Of a stretch of DNA of 64,000 bases, positions 60,316-64,000 are shown piece after piece (position 1 is the first letter of the stretch; the number at the start of each line of letters is the position of its first letter). The notes under the pieces are model-generated. The model made no database searches, had not been told where the DNA came from, and worked only from the letters and a program-made list of their open reading frames with translations. A program made the position numbers and the translations under genes. The DNA comes from Dysosmobacter welbionis (GTDB lineage: Bacteria; Bacillota; Clostridia; Oscillospirales; Oscillospiraceae): the NCBI RefSeq assembly GCF_005121165.3, contig NZ_CP034413.3, positions 1,054,001 to 1,118,000 on the forward strand. The letters are read 5' to 3'.

Positions 60316-62781
60316 TCAATCCAGGACAGAGTTGTCGCCGAACTGGACGGTCACCACCGTGCCCGCCGCCACCTCCGTGCCCGCAGGGAGAGACTGGGTA
60401 ATGGCGTAGACATTGCCGGAGCTGGCTGTGGTGGTACCGGTCACCTTCATGATAAGTCCGGCGTTGGTGATGGCCTTGTTGGCCTCTGAGGCGCTCTTCC
60501 CCACCACATTGGGCACGGTGCAGGGGGTGTCCGGCTTCTCCTGCCCCAGGTAGAGGATGATGGAGGCATTTCCCGGCACGATGGCGCCGCCGGCGGGGGT
60601 CTGGTCGGTGACCGTGTCCCCGTCCCCCACAGTGCGGAAGGTGAAGCCCAGGTCAGCCAGCCGATCTTCAGCGGCCTCCCTGGTCTGTCCCACCACATTG
60701 GGAACCGTGGTGTCAGCGCCCACCAGCTCCTCGGCGGTGTAATCCGGCTCAACGCCCAGCAGAGGCAGGATCTCGCTCATGATCTGGCTGGCCACCGGGG
60801 CCACCATGGTGCCGCCGAACACGGCAGTGCCGGTCGTGCGGCTGGGGGTGTCCATGGTCAGCAGCATGATGTACTGTGGGTCGTCCGCCGGGGCGAAGCA
60901 CATAAAGGACACCACCACGTCCTTGGTGCCGGTTTTATCCGCAGTGCCGGTCTTGCCGCCGATGCGGTAGCCCGTCACCTGTCCGTTGCGGCCGCCGCCG
61001 TCGGACACCACCCACTCCAGGCACTCCCGCACCTTGGCGGAGGTCTCCTCACTGATGACCTGCCGCACCGCTGTGGTCTCGTGCTGACTGAGGATGTTGC
61101 CCTCGTCGTCCAGCACCTGTTCTACCAGATAGGGGGTATACAGATAGCCGCCGTTGATGGTGGCTGCCTGGGCCCGGATCAGCTCCAGGGGCGTGACGTT
61201 GAAGGTCTGTCCGAAGGAGTAGGCCGCCAGGGAAACCACGTTGGAGTTGAAGCTGTCCTCATTGGCAAAGATGCCTTCCGCCTCCGCAGGCAGGTCGATA
61301 CCGGTGGTCTCCATGAGGCCGAAGGACTTCAGATAGCGGTAGTATGCCTCCGTGCCGATCTTCAGGCCCATGGTGACGAAGGCCGGGTTGCAGGAGTTGC
61401 CGGTAGCCACCTTCAGGGTCTGGGTGCCGTGGCCGGCCCGCTTGGAACAGTTGATGGCTTTTCCCCAGCCCTCCACGTGGATGGAGCCGGTGCAGGTGAA
61501 GGTGGTGTTCATGTTCACCACGCCCTCCTCCAGGGCCGTGGCCAGCGTGATGGGCTTGAAGGTGGAGCCGGGCTCGTAGGTGTCCTGATAGCACTTGTTC
61601 CGCCACTGCTTGAACTGGATGGTGGCCCGGGCATTCGCCAGCGCCTGATTGTACGCCTCCTCCGTCTCGTAGGTGCTGCGGTTCTGCTGGATCTCCGCCA
61701 GAGCGGCATCCAATTCCGCCTGAAGTCCCTCAGTATAGATGGTGGAAAAGTCTCCCGGATCATAGTTGGGATAGGAGGCCATGGCCACAATGCCGCCGGT
61801 GTTCACGTCCATGACGATGCCGGTGCCGCCGTTGGCCGCGTCGTACTTATCCAGCATACTCTCCAGGCCCTTTTCCAGGGCGTACTGGACGTTGGTGTCC
61901 AGAGTCAGCACCAAGCTGCTGCCATTCTCCGCATCAAACATCTGCTCGCCGCCGCTGAACAACAACGGCGTGCCGTTTACGTTGGTAGGCGTGATGGTCA
62001 GTCCAGTGCTGCCGCTGAGCACGTCATCATAGGACGCCTCCAGCCCGTAGGCGCCCATATTGTTGGCATTGACGAACCCTATCACATTGCCTGCCAGAGA
62101 GCCGAAGGGATACAGCCGCTTGGTGTCCGGCGTCAGGGAGATGCCTTGGAGCCGGGTGGGCCGCCCGCCGGTAGAGATGAGAACGGTGTTGCCGTCCTCG
62201 TCCACCGTGGTAAGCTGGTTCCCCTCATCGTCGATCTCTCCGTTGATGAACCGGCGGACCTCGTCGGCCACGTCCTGGTCTACCTTCTTTTTGACCTCCC
62301 AGTATCGGTTGGCGGTGTTCTCCAGGTGCTCCAGGATGGTCTCCTCCTCCACATCCAGAATGCGGCTGAGGCCCCGGGCGATATACGCCTGGTCCAGCAC
62401 CTCCGGCGCCGTGTAAGGCGCTCCCTTCTCGGCAGCCTCCTCGGCCGCATCCTGGATCTTCTGCTCCTGGGACTCTACAAAGTCCTGGACGCCACCGGGA
62501 TCCAGTAAGACTGTCTCCGTGGAGTAGGAGATGGCCATGATCTCGCCGTTTTTGTCGTAGATCGTCCCCCGGGAGGCGCTGATGACCATGCTGTCGGTCT
62601 GCTGGCTCACCGCCTCGGCCTTCAGTTCGTCGTGCCGGTTGATCTGCAGATCGTACAGCTTCCAAAACAGCACTGTGAAGGAGGCCACACCCAACAGCAG
62701 CATGATGAGCATCGTCCTGCCCCGGATTACCTGGTTCGCCCGGCGGGCGGCGTCGCTCTTTCTTCTGGGTCTGTCCGTCAT
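60316..62781 (-). CDS. Class B penicillin-binding protein, SpoVD/FtsI-like with two PASTA domains
   Basis: An 821-residue transpeptidase. TM is at about residues 23-42. The dimerisation domain follows (ISASRGTIYDKNGEIMA). Transpeptidase motifs are GSTFKPITLATALE (Ser nucleophile), an SCN in ATGNSCNPAFV and GGKTGTADKTG. Two PASTA domains close it (TVPNVVGQTREAAEDRL, TVPNVVGKSASEANKAI). It pairs with FtsW for septal synthesis; SpoVD-type proteins make cortex. The ATG follows AAAGGAG. Confidence 0.93.
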   Translation of the reverse strand: MTDRPRRKSDAARRANQVIRGRTMLIMLLLGVASFTVLFWKLYDLQINRHDELKAEAVSQQTDSMVISASRGTIYDKNGEIMAISYSTETVLLDPGGVQDFVESQEQKIQDAAEEAAEKGAPYTAPEVLDQAYIARGLSRILDVEEETILEHLENTANRYWEVKKKVDQDVADEVRRFINGEIDDEGNQLTTVDEDGNTVLISTGGRPTRLQGISLTPDTKRLYPFGSLAGNVIGFVNANNMGAYGLEASYDDVLSGSTGLTITPTNVNGTPLLFSGGEQMFDAENGSSLVLTLDTNVQYALEKGLESMLDKYDAANGGTGIVMDVNTGGIVAMASYPNYDPGDFSTIYTEGLQAELDAALAEIQQNRSTYETEEAYNQALANARATIQFKQWRNKCYQDTYEPGSTFKPITLATALEEGVVNMNTTFTCTGSIHVEGWGKAINCSKRAGHGTQTLKVATGNSCNPAFVTMGLKIGTEAYYRYLKSFGLMETTGIDLPAEAEGIFANEDSFNSNVVSLAAYSFGQTFNVTPLELIRAQAATINGGYLYTPYLVEQVLDDEGNILSQHETTAVRQVISEETSAKVRECLEWVVSDGGGRNGQVTGYRIGGKTGTADKTGTKDVVVSFMCFAPADDPQYIMLLTMDTPSRTTGTAVFGGTMVAPVASQIMSEILPLLGVEPDYTAEELVGADTTVPNVVGQTREAAEDRLADLGFTFRTVGDGDTVTDQTPAGGAIVPGNASIILYLGQEKPDTPCTVPNVVGKSASEANKAITNAGLIMKVTGTTTASSGNVYAITQSLPAGTEVAAGTVVTVQFGDNSVLD

Positions 62782-62842
62782 GCCTGTTCTCCTTTCGGAA
62801 CGCCGGGGCCGCTTCCCCCGTCCATACGCAATACCAAAGCAA

Positions 62843-62869
62843 GGAGTAAGAAGGCCCCCTTCTTACTCC
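62843..62869. other. Hairpin between ftsL and the PBP gene
   Basis: GGAGTAAGAAGG and CCTTCTTACTCC form a 12-bp stem with loop CCC. It could attenuate or process the cluster mRNA. Confidence 0.5.
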
Positions 62870-62898
62870 CCACCGTTCGCTTCATTATAGTGCGGCCG

Positions 62899-63495
62899 TC
62901 ACTCGAAATATTCCACCACGGCGTAGATCCCGTGGTTCAGCGAGGTCAGCAAACGGCTGAGCAGATTGGACTCCTCCTGCTGATAGACCACGGCACTGTC
63001 GCCCTCCGACAGATCGATGTAATAGATCTGGCTGCTGCTGGGCTTGCTCATGCCCGCCGCCTCCGCCACCTCTTTCACGGTGGCCAGGTCAAACATCTGC
63101 TCGTGCTGGGCGGTGAGTGTGACGTTCTCCGTCTGCAGCTCCTCCAGCTGGTTCTGGAGGGACACCACCTCGTCGGAGATGATCGTCAGCTGGATGTAGC
63201 CCATCAGCACCATCACTGCAAGGCCGATGGCCGCGCCCACGCCCAAAACGGAGAGGACGGACACCTTCTGCCGCTGGCGTACCTGCGCCTTGGAGAGGCT
63301 CCGCACCCGGGGCTTCGCCTTGGGGACGGCCTCTACCGCCGTCTGGTGACGGGGAGCCTCTCCGGCGTGCCGAAGAGCGCGCTCCCGGACTTCCCGGTCC
63401 AGGTCGTACGCCAAGTCCCCATATACCGCGCTGCGGCTGTTGTACCGCAGTTCCCGCGCTGCTGCCAAAGAAGGTCCCTCCTTTTGCTCCGCCAT
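62899..63495 (-). CDS. ftsL: Cell division protein FtsL-like
   Basis: A 198-residue bitopic protein. About 75 polar cytoplasmic residues precede the TM (VLSVLGVGAAIGLAVMVLMGYI), and a coiled coil follows (ISDEVVSLQNQLEELQTENVTLTAQHEQ). It is longer than Bacillus FtsL. Its position between rsmH and the PBP gene supports the call. The ribosome site is weak. Confidence 0.87.
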   Translation of the reverse strand: MAEQKEGPSLAAARELRYNSRSAVYGDLAYDLDREVRERALRHAGEAPRHQTAVEAVPKAKPRVRSLSKAQVRQRQKVSVLSVLGVGAAIGLAVMVLMGYIQLTIISDEVVSLQNQLEELQTENVTLTAQHEQMFDLATVKEVAEAAGMSKPSSSQIYYIDLSEGDSAVVYQQEESNLLSRLLTSLNHGIYAVVEYFE

Positions 63496-63547
63496 ACCGG
63501 CACGGAGCCGTTCTCACACACATTAACACCGGATGGTCCCGGTGTGG

Positions 63548-64000
63548 TCAAAGGTCAAAGCCGAACTTTTCCGCCACCCGCAGCTTGGCGCTGCGGGCCC
63601 TTGGATTCTCCTCCAGCTCCGCGCCGCCCGCCGTGACGGGCTTGCGGGTCACCAGCCGCACCTGGGGCTTTTTGCCGCACACGCACACCGGAAACTCCGG
63701 CGGGCAGACGCATCCCCGGGCCAGCTCCGCCAGCGTCCGCTTGACGATCCGGTCCTCCAGAGAGTGGAAGGTGATGACGGCCAGGCGACCGCCGGGGTTC
63801 AGCCCGTCCACCGCCGCCCGCAGCATGGGGGGCAGGGCATCCAGTTCACCGTTGACCGCGATCCGGATGGCCTGAAAGCTCCGCTTGGCCGGGTGCTGCT
63901 TCTCCCGCAGAGCTGCGGGAGGCATGGCGCTCTTGATGATCTCCACCAGCTCCAGGGTGGTCTTCACAGGCGCGGTCTCCCGCGCCCGGACGATGGCTCT
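63548..64000 (-). CDS. rsmH: 16S rRNA (cytosine(1402)-N4)-methyltransferase RsmH (5' end outside window)
   Basis: The C-terminal 150 residues of RsmH/MraW: KRSFQAIRIAVNGELDALPPML, GRLAVITFHSLEDRIVKR and the Cys-containing CPPEFPVCVCGKKP. It methylates N4 of C1402, the same nucleotide targeted by RsmI (33033). As the head of the dcw cluster it normally follows mraZ, which would lie beyond the window. Confidence 0.95.
   Translation of the reverse strand, partial: RAIVRARETAPVKTTLELVEIIKSAMPPAALREKQHPAKRSFQAIRIAVNGELDALPPMLRAAVDGLNPGGRLAVITFHSLEDRIVKRTLAELARGCVCPPEFPVCVCGKKPQVRLVTRKPVTAGGAELEENPRARSAKLRVAEKFGFDL

Noticed and set aside
1-64000. CRISPR arrays
   Set aside because: No regularly spaced repeat series was seen; the repeats present are pairs with other explanations.

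Overview
The window looks like a piece of the chromosome of an anaerobic, spore-forming Firmicute of the Oscillospirales type (Flavonifractor/Pseudoflavonifractor/Lawsonibacter-like). The reasons are a GC-rich core, a ctsR-mcsA-clpC operon, sporulation and germination genes (spo0A, spoIVB, spmAB, gerQ/cwlJ-like, a GerMN protein) and a division/cell-wall cluster with a meso-DAP-type MurE. The genus is an inference from gene content; no 16S sequence is present.

Positions 1 to about 24.9 kb are the interior and one flank of an integrative conjugative element (ICE). It carries a MobC-like gene with an oriT-like region, ParM/ParR/ParB-like genes, SSB, a toprim primase-like protein, small ribbon-helix-helix proteins, HU, and cargo. 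The cargo is a CtkA/HipA-like kinase with a small partner, an N4/N6 DNA methyltransferase, a PP-loop PAPS-reductase-like protein, a DUF4406-like protein, a second MetK, an amidoligase/gamma-glutamylcyclotransferase cassette, an XRE/SLOG pair and a 1088-residue Cys-rich SLH surface protein. A C5 cytosine methyltransferase gene in this ICE is split by a complete 3.5 kb recombinase-in-trio (RIT) element: three tandem tyrosine recombinases between 36-bp inverted repeats, with a perfect 32-bp palindrome at one junction. A tRNA-Pro(TGG) at 25.1 kb marks the likely chromosomal edge, and a decayed tRNA-Pro-like half lies 200 bp further on.

From 25.6 to 51.2 kb is core chromosome: clpC-mcsA-ctsR (no mcsB) under CtsR boxes, ferredoxin, an S41-like lipoprotein, a TraX-like membrane protein, trmN6-like/rsmI, an AbrB-type regulator, spmAB, a GerMN gene joined to a two-component system, a DacF-like D,D-carboxypeptidase, nitroreductases, gerQ/cwlJ-like, a glycosyltransferase, PadR/DUF2812, spo0A, a NUDIX hydrolase, an XRE regulator and spoIVB. 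From 51.3 to 64 kb is the dcw cluster, transcribed leftward: rsmH (partial)-ftsL-spoVD-like PBP-murE-mraY-ftsW-murG-murA-ftsQ-ftsZ. murF is absent from its usual place, where a tandem duplication of the murE tail is found instead.

One caution affects many calls. Five genes, including the essential mraY, carry apparent single-base deletions, each in a homopolymer run. This pattern points to sequence or assembly error rather than gene decay.
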